Assembly: GCA_964568925.1 (NCBI GenBank)
Contig: CAZMSJ010000015.1
Location: 1-21,442, forward strand
Length of the DNA: 21,442 bases
Direction of reading: 5' to 3'
Source: CAYQUL01 sp964568925
GTDB lineage: Bacteria > Patescibacteriota > Microgenomatia > UBA8517
A program made the translations under genes and the position numbers. Numbering within the stretch: the first letter of the stretch is position 1; each line of letters starts with the position of its first letter. The notes beneath the pieces were generated by a model. It was not told the DNA's origin and searched no databases. It was given only the letters and a program-made list of their open reading frames with translations. Shown here one piece after another: positions 1-5,810 of the stretch.

Positions 1-56
1 CACTTCGCAAGGCCTTCGCCAAGCTCCGTACGGGGTTTCCTTTTGCAACAAAAAAA

Positions 57-159
57 TTATGTGATGGTGTAGATAACGGCCCACACCACCACATAAAAAA
101 GGAGGGCAGGTGCCGTGTCCGTACCTGCAGTCAGGAGTATACCATGTTATAGTTAGAAA
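57..159 (+). promoter_or_regulatory. structured leader upstream of trmD
   Basis: Two hairpins precede trmD. The first pairs 57-70 with 83-96 (13 of 14 positions, one A/C mismatch, 12-nt loop). It is bordered by seven A on the left, so it has intrinsic-terminator form only when read leftwards on the minus strand. The second pairs 106-111 with 123-128. A strong SD-like AAGGAGG lies at 99-105, far from the trmD start, just ahead of a 17-codon GTG frame (110-163) whose TGA overlaps the trmD ATG. AGGAG at 133-137 precedes a two-codon ATG-TTA-TAG frame at 144-152. An extended -10-like TGTTATAGT lies at 145-153. Which of these acts is not decidable from sequence alone. Confidence 0.35.
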
Positions 160-855
160 ATGAAAATAGATATTTTGACTCTCTTTCCAGAAATGTTTAA
201 AGGTCCCTTTGGCGACTCGCTTATGGCCCGTGCTCAGAAGCAAAAGCTTGTGACAATCAAAACCCACGATTTACGTCAATTTGGCCTGTCTTGGAGAAAA
301 ACAATTGATGACAGACCTTATGGCGGTGGCGTTGGGATGATTATGATGGTTGAGCCTATTGAGAAAGCGCTAAAGAAGCTTTCAAGACGTACATTCTTTT
401 CATTTAATAAAAAGAAGCCTGTTGTGATACTTCTTACTCCTCGTGGCGAAAAGTTTACACAGGCGAAAGCACAAGAACTCTCTAAAATTGATCATTTGAT
501 TTTAATTTGTGGTAGATATGAAGGATTTGATGAACGTATTCATGAACACTTAGTAGATATGGAATTGTCAGTTGGTGACTATGTAATGATGGGCGGAGAA
601 ATTCCAGCAATGGTTGTGACTGAGACAGTAACCCGGCTTATCCCTGGTGTAATTGTAAAAGAAGACGCAACAAAGTATGAAAGTTTCTCTGACCCTTCCC
701 TCCTTGAAGCACCACAGTACACACGACCTGAGAAGTATAAAGATTGGACGGTGCCAAAGGTATTATTGTCAGGTGATCCTAAAAAAATAAATGAATGGAA
801 AACCGTTGAAGCATTAAAAAAGACCAAGCAAAACAGACCTGACTTGGTAAAATAA
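160..855 (+). CDS. trmD: tRNA (guanine(37)-N1)-methyltransferase TrmD
   Basis: TrmD transfers a methyl group from S-adenosylmethionine to N1 of G37, next to the anticodon, in tRNAs with G36, preventing +1 frameshifting. The 231-residue protein has the usual family length and conserved blocks: LTLFPEMF near the N-terminus, the DDRPYGGGVGMIM loop (about residues 50-64), ICGRYEGFDERI in the trefoil-knot SAM site (about 116-127), ELSVGDYVMMGGE (about 135-147) and the C-terminal SFSDPSLLEAPQYTRP substrate region. The ATG at 160 is the first Met of the conserved N-terminus but has no SD at normal distance. The gene stands without rplS downstream; the next gene belongs to a surface-protein module. 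Identification is firm; only the mode of translation initiation is unclear. Confidence 0.97.
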   Translation: MKIDILTLFPEMFKGPFGDSLMARAQKQKLVTIKTHDLRQFGLSWRKTIDDRPYGGGVGMIMMVEPIEKALKKLSRRTFFSFNKKKPVVILLTPRGEKFTQAKAQELSKIDHLILICGRYEGFDERIHEHLVDMELSVGDYVMMGGEIPAMVVTETVTRLIPGVIVKEDATKYESFSDPSLLEAPQYTRPEKYKDWTVPKVLLSGDPKKINEWKTVEALKKTKQNRPDLVK

Positions 856-911
856 CCTACCAATATTCTTCACATTTAACCCCAAAACATCGGGCAATTT
901 ATATCTTGTAG

Positions 912-940
912 TTGTAGTTTGCTGAATTTAAGTATATAAA
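912..940 (+). promoter_or_regulatory. candidate sigma70-type promoter for the tasA-sipW pair
   Basis: TTGTAG at 912-917 and TATAAA at 935-940 are separated by exactly 17 nt. A start site would fall near 947, giving a leader of about 135 nt before the TasA-like start at 1082. The -35 box is only partly consensus, so this is a candidate. Confidence 0.45.
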
Positions 941-946
941 TAGTTT

Positions 947-1081
947 CGTAGTCGTTTGTATCAGGTAAGTTAACTACACGATATCTTTTATGCCCAAGAT
1001 AGCGTTTTATCAGTTACTTCAAATAAACCAGCCTTATTCTTATTTTATTAATACAAAATGGGGAAAGGAGGTGAGAAATTT
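947..1081 (+). promoter_or_regulatory. predicted 5' leader of tasA-like gene with hairpins and extended SD
   Basis: The leader contains a possible small stem 948-952/973-977 and a better one at 979-1004 (TATCTT paired with AAGATA, extended by CG/CG across one A/G mismatch, 8-nt loop). It ends in AAAGGAGGTGA at 1064-1074, nearly a full complement of the 16S rRNA 3' end, 7 nt before the ATG at 1082. No known riboswitch class was recognised. The SD decides the start codon: the earlier in-frame ATG at 1058 lies upstream of this SD. Confidence 0.45.
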
Positions 1082-1642
1082 ATGAGAAAAATTTTATCAG
1101 GAATGCTTGGTATCGTTATGACTGCTTCAGTTGTAGGAGGTGTTGCTTACGCAGCATTTACAACAACAGGAACCGTTAGTGGTATCAACATCACCGCTGG
1201 AAATGCTGCAATTGAAATTGGGCCAAACTTGGCCGGAGCAACTACAAATTCATTTGTCACTGGTCTTACCATAACTGGAGTCTATCCAGGATTTGGTATT
1301 TCTAATGACCAATTCACAACTTTTGTTGTTGAAAACACAGGATCTGTAAGTTTGGCTATCAGTGCTCAATTAACTGCAGCAACTGGTTGGGGAACAACAG
1401 GTGCAAATCTTAAAAACTACGTTGAAGTCGCAGTCAACACTGCGGACGATTCTGGAACAACAGGATGGCACACGTTGGCCGACTGGAACGCAGGATCATT
1501 TAATTTTCCAGGTGCGGCGATTGCCTCTCTCGGTAACACTACGTACAAAGTATATGTACGAGTACCAGCAGATGCACCAAACGCAATTCAAAGTGAACAT
1601 TTAGAAGATATTACGTTTACTTTGACAGGTACACAACAATAA
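1082..1642 (+). CDS. TasA/CalY-like secreted protein (SipW-type substrate)
   Basis: An exported protein of 186 residues, probably the main product of this small operon and a subunit of an extracellular fibre or surface layer. It has a basic start (MRK), a hydrophobic segment at about 4-22, and an AYA cleavage site after residue 24, followed by AFTTTGTVSGINITAG. That entry motif is typical of TasA/camelysin family proteins cut by SipW-type peptidases. The mature part is rich in Thr, Gly, Ala and Asn, has no Cys, and looks like a beta-sandwich with the family-type segment FVVENTGSVSLAISAQL (about residues 81-97). Start chosen at 1082 because AAAGGAGGTGA sits 7 nt upstream; starting at 1058 would add eight residues ahead of the signal peptide. 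The SipW-type peptidase gene follows 56 nt downstream. Family assignment rests on the signal/entry motif and gene pairing; fibre formation is inference. Confidence 0.8.
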   Translation: MRKILSGMLGIVMTASVVGGVAYAAFTTTGTVSGINITAGNAAIEIGPNLAGATTNSFVTGLTITGVYPGFGISNDQFTTFVVENTGSVSLAISAQLTAATGWGTTGANLKNYVEVAVNTADDSGTTGWHTLADWNAGSFNFPGAAIASLGNTTYKVYVRVPADAPNAIQSEHLEDITFTLTGTQQ

Positions 1643-1664
1643 TTTTTTGTTGTTAGATCTGATA

Positions 1665-1689
1665 GATCTGCGGAGTCACTCCGCAGATC
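1665..1689 (+). promoter_or_regulatory. perfect inverted repeat between tasA-like gene and sipW
   Basis: GATCTGCGGAGT (1665-1676) and ACTCCGCAGATC (1678-1689) are perfect inverted copies around one central base. In RNA this would form a GC-rich stem of about 10 bp with a small loop. There is no U-run after it, so it is not a standard intrinsic terminator. It ends 9 nt before the sipW ATG, which has only a weak purine stretch (GAATGAG) as ribosome site. A weaker hairpin, ACAACAA (1633-1639) with TTGTTGT (1647-1653), lies at the end of the preceding gene. Its place suggests uncoupling of expression, with much TasA-like protein and little peptidase. Confidence 0.6.
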
Positions 1690-1698
1690 GAATGAGAT

Positions 1699-2904
1699 AT
1701 GAACAAACGAATACTCCACGGAATAGGGAAAGTGCTTGAAGTTGTCTTGTATCTGGTTTTAGTTTTAACCATCTTTGTAATTCTCTCCCCACGGCTACCC
1801 ACCAAAGGCCAATTTCAAACCTATGTTGTTCCAACGGGTTCAATGGTGCCAGTTATCTACCCAGGGGCTGTTGCAGTTGTGAAACCAACTGCTGATATTC
1901 AAATAGGCGACATCATCGCATTTGAAAACCCGAACGACAAATATCAACTGGTACTCCACAGAGCAGTTGAACAGACAAACCTCGGTTGGATAACAAAGGG
2001 AGATGCAAATCAAACCCGTGATAATTGGAAAGTACAAACAACAAATATAAAAGGAAAACTCTTGTTTAGTATTCCCCTTGTCGGACACATCGTTGTATTT
2101 GCTCGAACAAAACTAGGATTTGCTGTCATGGTACTTTTCCCAAGTAGTATTCTAATGTTCTTAAATTTTCGGGATATTTATTTAGGGATTAAAGAAGAGC
2201 ACCATAAAAGAAAACATAAAAATATTGTTGTGAGTATCGTCGCAGCAACTATTCTTTTGGCTTCCTTTTCTTCTCTTAAGGTTAAATCTGTACTCGCACA
2301 ATTTTCAACAACGGCAGTACTTTCAGGAATATCTATTTCTGCTGCAGCTGCAACTCCTACACCTACAGGGACACCTACCCCAAGCCAAACACCACAACCT
2401 ACAGCAACACCTGTCGCAACTGAAACACCTACGCCGACACCGACACAAACAGCAGCCCCTACAAGCACTCCAAAACCTCATCACGATGATGATAAATGTG
2501 AAGATGTTGATGTAGAGATTTCAGATGACGAAGATGAAGGTGAGAGGAAAATCGAAGTTGAATGCGAAGACACTCATGTACATGTTCATGTTAAACATCA
2601 CAAGGAAAAACGGGATATTCACATAGAAACAGAATATGACGAGGACAATGAACATAAGCACATTTCCAAAGACATTGATGACAAAAATGAGGAGGACTCA
2701 GTTATTCAAATTGATTTATGCGATAGAAGTGAGTGTCAAAAAGACAAACTAAAAAACAAAAAGACACGAATTTTTATTAGAAAATTGATAGAAAAACAGA
2801 GTGACCAAAACGTTATTACGAGTAAGTTTATAGAGACACTTATTCAAACAGAAGAAAAACCCCATGATGTCATGGATAGTTTCGTAATTGGAACTATCTA
2901 TTAA
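1699..2904 (+). CDS. sipW: SipW-type signal peptidase I with TasA-like signal segment and charged C-terminal extension
   Basis: A membrane protease expected to cleave the signal peptide of the TasA-like protein encoded just upstream. Residues 11-30 form a membrane segment; PTGSM holds the catalytic Ser48 and VLHRA the His87, the Ser/His dyad of ER/SipW-type enzymes rather than Ser/Lys; GDAN with Asp102 follows. A second membrane segment lies at about 138-160, where many SipW proteins end. This one runs to 401 residues. Residues 170-200 look like another signal peptide ending SVLA, then QFSTTAVLSGISISA, closely matching the entry motif of the TasA-like neighbour. Then comes a Pro/Thr-rich linker (219-260) and a strongly charged Asp/Glu/His region (261-335) with Cys at 267, 289, 341 and 346. 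The stop overlaps the stop of the convergent minus-strand gene. Confidence 0.9.
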   Translation: MNKRILHGIGKVLEVVLYLVLVLTIFVILSPRLPTKGQFQTYVVPTGSMVPVIYPGAVAVVKPTADIQIGDIIAFENPNDKYQLVLHRAVEQTNLGWITKGDANQTRDNWKVQTTNIKGKLLFSIPLVGHIVVFARTKLGFAVMVLFPSSILMFLNFRDIYLGIKEEHHKRKHKNIVVSIVAATILLASFSSLKVKSVLAQFSTTAVLSGISISAAAATPTPTGTPTPSQTPQPTATPVATETPTPTPTQTAAPTSTPKPHHDDDKCEDVDVEISDDEDEGERKIEVECEDTHVHVHVKHHKEKRDIHIETEYDEDNEHKHISKDIDDKNEEDSVIQIDLCDRSECQKDKLKNKKTRIFIRKLIEKQSDQNVITSKFIETLIQTEEKPHDVMDSFVIGTIY

Positions 2905-3905
2905 TTTAAGGAGACAGCCTCCTCTACGAGTGCAGAACTTATCGAACGAATATCACCAGGCTTTACTTTACTTTCATCCAGGTAATAAAAGACTTTTCTT
3001 GTAGCACCGTTCAGGTTGATACTATTCATTTCAATGTTATGTATTGAAGCATACTCTTTAACGATCTTTTCAGACAAACTCCAGCGACTATCCCCACTTA
3101 TGGCAATAACCATAATTTCTGTATACACATTTTCTTGAACTTCAGCATTTATTGTCTCGGTTACTTCTACTGCGGCATTTTCATTTACAGGTAATTCAAC
3201 AACAGATTCATAACTTGAAGTTACGATTAAAAATGATGCATAAAGTGCACTTATGAACAACACAAAAACGCTAGCAAAAAGTGCGCCAAGAGCCCTAGTG
3301 TGTGTTTGCATAAATCGATAATCATCGTTCTTTAAACCTCTTCCTAATACTTTAGTAAATCTACGGTAGAAGAAAACGGACATAGCTAAAATGCGAGTAA
3401 TAAAGTTAAAGATGCCATAGACAGGAAAAATGAAAATTACCCAAATAGGTTCATTTCTACCAATGCGTAAGTATGTCACTAACTCGAGTAAAAAATATGT
3501 AATATAAAAAAACAGTAAATAGACTGGTTCAAAAATAAGAATCGGTAATGAGAGTAACCGGATAGGATCTAATACTGTTAATACAAAAGTTCCATAAAAG
3601 GCTTCAAATCGTAGTTTCAAAGGAATATTTTTCATAAAAAGAAGTTTTACGTACAAATGAAAATTTGCCAAAAATCCAGGATTCCAACCATACACGCGTT
3701 GCTTAAAAAGAGTTTTAATATCTGAAGGTGCCAATGTCTTAACTACTGAGCTAGACATAACGACTCCATTTAATTTTTCACTCGCAAGATGAACTAAAAG
3801 TGTTCTTTGCAAATCTTCACCTGAAAATTCGCCGGAATGCAGCTCAATTTGTCTGACTAGTTCTTGTGTATTAAATAAACCAATAGCTCCTGATATGTTT
3901 TGCAC
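2901..3905 (-). CDS. C-terminal fragment of frameshifted membrane GT2 glycosyltransferase, with LysM-like tail
   Basis: This frame holds the second half of the family 2 glycosyltransferase whose first half lies at 3857-4573. It opens with acceptor-site sequence, not a natural N-terminus: NISGAIGL, then GEDLQRTLL (residues 29-37, the catalytic-base ED motif) and QRVYGW (69-74, the counterpart of QxxRW in processive GT2 enzymes). Membrane segments follow at about 105-145, 152-180 and 205-228. After the last one comes an acidic linker and a segment (about 265-330) with SGDSRWSLSEKI and KVKPGDI, resembling a diverged LysM peptidoglycan-binding domain. The nominal GTG start at 3905 has no SD and lies inside the upstream frame, so independent translation is doubtful. 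The TAA stop (2903-2901) overlaps the sipW stop on the other strand. Confidence 0.75.
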   Translation of the reverse strand: MQNISGAIGLFNTQELVRQIELHSGEFSGEDLQRTLLVHLASEKLNGVVMSSSVVKTLAPSDIKTLFKQRVYGWNPGFLANFHLYVKLLFMKNIPLKLRFEAFYGTFVLTVLDPIRLLSLPILIFEPVYLLFFYITYFLLELVTYLRIGRNEPIWVIFIFPVYGIFNFITRILAMSVFFYRRFTKVLGRGLKNDDYRFMQTHTRALGALFASVFVLFISALYASFLIVTSSYESVVELPVNENAAVEVTETINAEVQENVYTEIMVIAISGDSRWSLSEKIVKEYASIHNIEMNSINLNGATRKVFYYLDESKVKPGDIRSISSALVEEAVSLN

Positions 3906-4573
3906 TGTTGCAGATAATTATGGTACCGGGCACCAACCTCCATACTCTTTCTATATTCATGACTTTGAAGTTCAGAAAGGAAACCATTCTTTATTGGTAG
4001 AACAGTAAAGGCTACCCCTCCTCTACCTGCGACCAGTTCGCTTGTAGGTATAAGTGCATCCCCAACCAACGTATCATCATCCATGATTAAAACGTATGGA
4101 GTTTTAACTAACTTCAGTGCAACGTTAATGGCGCCTACTTTTCCAATTGGTTCTTTTGTTTCATATACAGTAACACCAAATGATTTCGCGATTTCACAGG
4201 TACGATCAGTTGATCCGTTTGAAGAAATAATAATCCGAGATGGTTCAAATCTACGAAGGAGGTCTTTAATCGTTGCAGAAATATGATTTGCTCCATTATA
4301 AGTAGGAATAACTACCGTTACCTTAGAAATGTCTTCGTCTGCAGCGATATCTTTCTTTGAGGGAATAGACTCAATAAGTGTCTTAATTCCATCAAGTAAG
4401 AATACTGGAATTAACATAACTGCAAGGTTTGGACCAAAAATCACGCCACTTCGTTTTAAAAAAGCAACATAACCAGTCCATACTAAATACGCCAAAATTG
4501 ATAAAAAGAAGATATTTGCACTCCACTTTTCATTGGGTTTAATTTTTGATAACAGTTCAGATATTTTTTTCAT
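3857..4573 (-). CDS. N-terminal fragment of frameshifted membrane GT2 glycosyltransferase
   Basis: Two N-terminal membrane segments (about 20-37 and 48-62) are followed by a GT2 nucleotide-sugar domain: VTVVIPTYNG (86-94), SSNGSTDRT (117-125), GKVGAINVAL (144-153) and the metal-binding MDDDT (D165-D167). The sequence is normal up to QQCK (222-225), then continues as an unrelated tail TYQELLVYLIHKN to a stop. Reading one base back at the A4 run (3898-3901) instead gives QQCKNISGAIGLF and continues the GT2 domain in the 2901-3905 frame, about 557 residues in total. The gene is therefore broken by an apparent one-base loss: a pseudogene, a phase-variable tract or a sequencing error. It starts within a few bases of the predicted transcription start. 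Confidence 0.85.
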   Translation of the reverse strand: MKKISELLSKIKPNEKWSANIFFLSILAYLVWTGYVAFLKRSGVIFGPNLAVMLIPVFLLDGIKTLIESIPSKKDIAADEDISKVTVVIPTYNGANHISATIKDLLRRFEPSRIIISSNGSTDRTCEIAKSFGVTVYETKEPIGKVGAINVALKLVKTPYVLIMDDDTLVGDALIPTSELVAGRGGVAFTVLPIKNGFLSELQSHEYRKSMEVGARYHNYLQQCKTYQELLVYLIHKN

Positions 4574-4581
4574 AGGGGGGT

Positions 4582-4610
4582 ATTATATACAAAATAAGCG
4601 ACGAGGTCAA
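4582..4610 (-). promoter_or_regulatory. strong sigma70-type promoter of the membrane GT2 gene (near-leaderless)
   Basis: On the minus strand TTGACC (4610-4605) and TATAAT (4587-4582) are 17 nt apart. The ATG of the GT2 gene begins at 4573, nine positions past the last base of the -10 box. With a usual start site about 7 nt after the -10 box, the mRNA would begin within about 2-3 nt of the ATG. Between box and ATG lies only a run of C and one T, with no SD. Confidence 0.8.
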
Positions 4611-4620
4611 CTTATAGTAG

Positions 4621-5172
4621 TTAAGCCTTATGTGCAACAACAACAAGTCGTTTTGAATCAAAGAAACCAGTACAGGTATAAATTGTAATTCTCTTGTCTG
4701 TCGTTTGAGAAAGCACAGAAATATCCTTTGGAGAAACTTCTTGAACAGTACTTACAATAAATGTCTTTGTTTGACCATCAACACTAATAATTTGAATAGA
4801 GTCTCCAGGCTTTACCCCTCCTAAATTCCCTAGCAAATTGGGCCAATTATGTCCATAGAAAATTGCGTTCCCTGTCTCGCCAGGTTTGGCTGCAGATGAC
4901 AGAAAAGAAACTCCCTTTCTACTCGTTTCCCATTTCCCATTCGTGATTTTACTTGGGTATACCGGTAACCAAACTTTTATGGATGGAATAATCAAACCAG
5001 ATGGAGTTTTAGCATATGTATCAGTAGTGTCGCCGTTACGTACCTCTTGATGAGTAAATTGTGGCATTTGAGAGAAGGCTAACCGTTGTGGGGCATTCTG
5101 TTCATATGCTAAAGCTAAAAAGAAGACAAAGAAAATAACGGAAAGAGAAAAGAAGAAACGGGAGAGTTTCAT
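4621..5172 (-). CDS. sortase family transpeptidase
   Basis: A sortase cleaves a C-terminal sorting signal between Thr and Gly and joins the exported protein to a cell-wall amine. The 183-residue protein has an N-terminal membrane anchor (about 6-23), then the sortase barrel: GLIIPSIKVWLPVY (59-72), IFYGHNW with catalytic His108, VKPGDSIQI (120-128) and the TCTGFFDSKRL block with catalytic Cys167 and Arg175. Family identity is firm; the class is not assigned, although the partner's LAATG signal recalls the LAxTG preference of class E enzymes. The ATG lies 2 nt after the stop of the upstream gene, whose product carries that signal, and there is no SD, so translation is probably coupled. A promoter for the next gene sits directly downstream. 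Confidence 0.92.
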   Translation of the reverse strand: MKLSRFFFSLSVIFFVFFLALAYEQNAPQRLAFSQMPQFTHQEVRNGDTTDTYAKTPSGLIIPSIKVWLPVYPSKITNGKWETSRKGVSFLSSAAKPGETGNAIFYGHNWPNLLGNLGGVKPGDSIQIISVDGQTKTFIVSTVQEVSPKDISVLSQTTDKRITIYTCTGFFDSKRLVVVAHKA

Positions 5173-5174
5173 GA

Positions 5175-5759
5175 TTAATTATTCAACCGTCGGCTTGCGA
5201 CACCAAGAATAAATGAAGTACCTGAAAGGAGAGCCAAAAGACCTACCATCCAAGTATCACCTGTTGCAGCTAACCCAAGAACACTTGGATCAGAAGAGGT
5301 TGATGCAGCTGAACTTGTTGTAGAACCAGTAGATGTAGTTGTTGTATTTCCTCCACCACCTGTTCCACCACAAGAATAGTTTGTGTTTTGGGCCATGTAT
5401 GGACCTTGATCTAGTCCCCAGTCAGCACCATTTGGTACAAACACCCAACCTAAATTCTTTAAGGTTTGAATTTCTTCTTGAGAAAGAGAACTTACCTTCC
5501 ACCAGTTTGTTTGTATTCCTTTACCATCGGTACTACAAAAACACTGAATTTCCTGTGCATCATTTACAGAATAAACCTTATCAGATCCAGTAAACTCTCC
5601 AGGGTTACCAACAATTCCATGAATACCAGCATCGAAAGAAACTTGAAGAACTCCTTGAGGATTACTACATGTAGGAAAGTCTGGCACGTTTGCTGCCCGT
5701 ACGAGACGGACTGGCATTGCCACTAAAAGTAGGACGAGAGTGAACAATATTTTGTTCAT
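5175..5759 (-). CDS. secreted cell-wall-anchored protein with LAATG sorting signal
   Basis: The probable substrate of the sortase encoded 2 nt downstream. The 194-residue protein has a signal peptide (about 1-22, cleavage near VRAA), a folded region with six Cys (31, 73, 75, 130 and neighbours in context) and conserved-looking blocks such as GIHGIVG, GIQTNWWKVSSLS and LGWVFVPNGADWGLD. A low-complexity Gly/Thr/Ser stretch (about 131-156) follows, then SVLGLAATGD with LAATG at 163-167, a hydrophobic segment (170-187) and the basic tail RRLNN. This is a complete cell-wall sorting signal. The start is placed at 5759 because a longer frame from 5804 would begin inside the promoter. The function of the folded region is unknown. 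Confidence 0.85.
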   Translation of the reverse strand: MNKILFTLVLLLVAMPVRLVRAANVPDFPTCSNPQGVLQVSFDAGIHGIVGNPGEFTGSDKVYSVNDAQEIQCFCSTDGKGIQTNWWKVSSLSQEEIQTLKNLGWVFVPNGADWGLDQGPYMAQNTNYSCGGTGGGGNTTTTSTGSTTSSAASTSSDPSVLGLAATGDTWMVGLLALLSGTSFILGVASRRLNN

Positions 5760-5775
5760 AATTATTTGATATGGG

Positions 5776-5804
5776 ATTATATCACTCCCCATAATAAATG
5801 TCAA
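5776..5804 (-). promoter_or_regulatory. consensus sigma70-type promoter for the LAATG protein-sortase operon
   Basis: On the minus strand a perfect TTGACA (5804-5799) and a perfect TATAAT (5781-5776) are 17 nt apart. The predicted start site near 5769 gives a leader of about 10 nt before the ATG at 5759, with no SD. The promoter lies in the gap after the stop of the glycoside-hydrolase-like gene at 5811, so this pair can be expressed independently of the large upstream operon. Confidence 0.88.
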
Positions 5805-5810
5805 ACGAGG

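Noticed and set aside
2178..2468. Antisense frame rich in Val/Gly repeats
   Set aside because: It is the complement of the Pro/Thr-rich linker of the SipW protein; the periodicity comes from ACA/CCT codons, and no start signal supports it.
2350..2480. Pro/Thr-coding tract as a CRISPR-like or minisatellite array
   Set aside because: There are no regular repeat and spacer units, only degenerate codons for Thr and Pro in frame.
3890..3905. Programmed -1 frameshifting in the GT2
   Set aside because: The site reads TGC AAA ACA in frame; no X-XXY-YYZ heptamer is present, so a simple base loss or error is more likely.
5760..5804. Longer N-terminus of the LAATG protein starting at 5804
   Set aside because: It would begin within the consensus promoter and add 15 residues ahead of a normal signal peptide.
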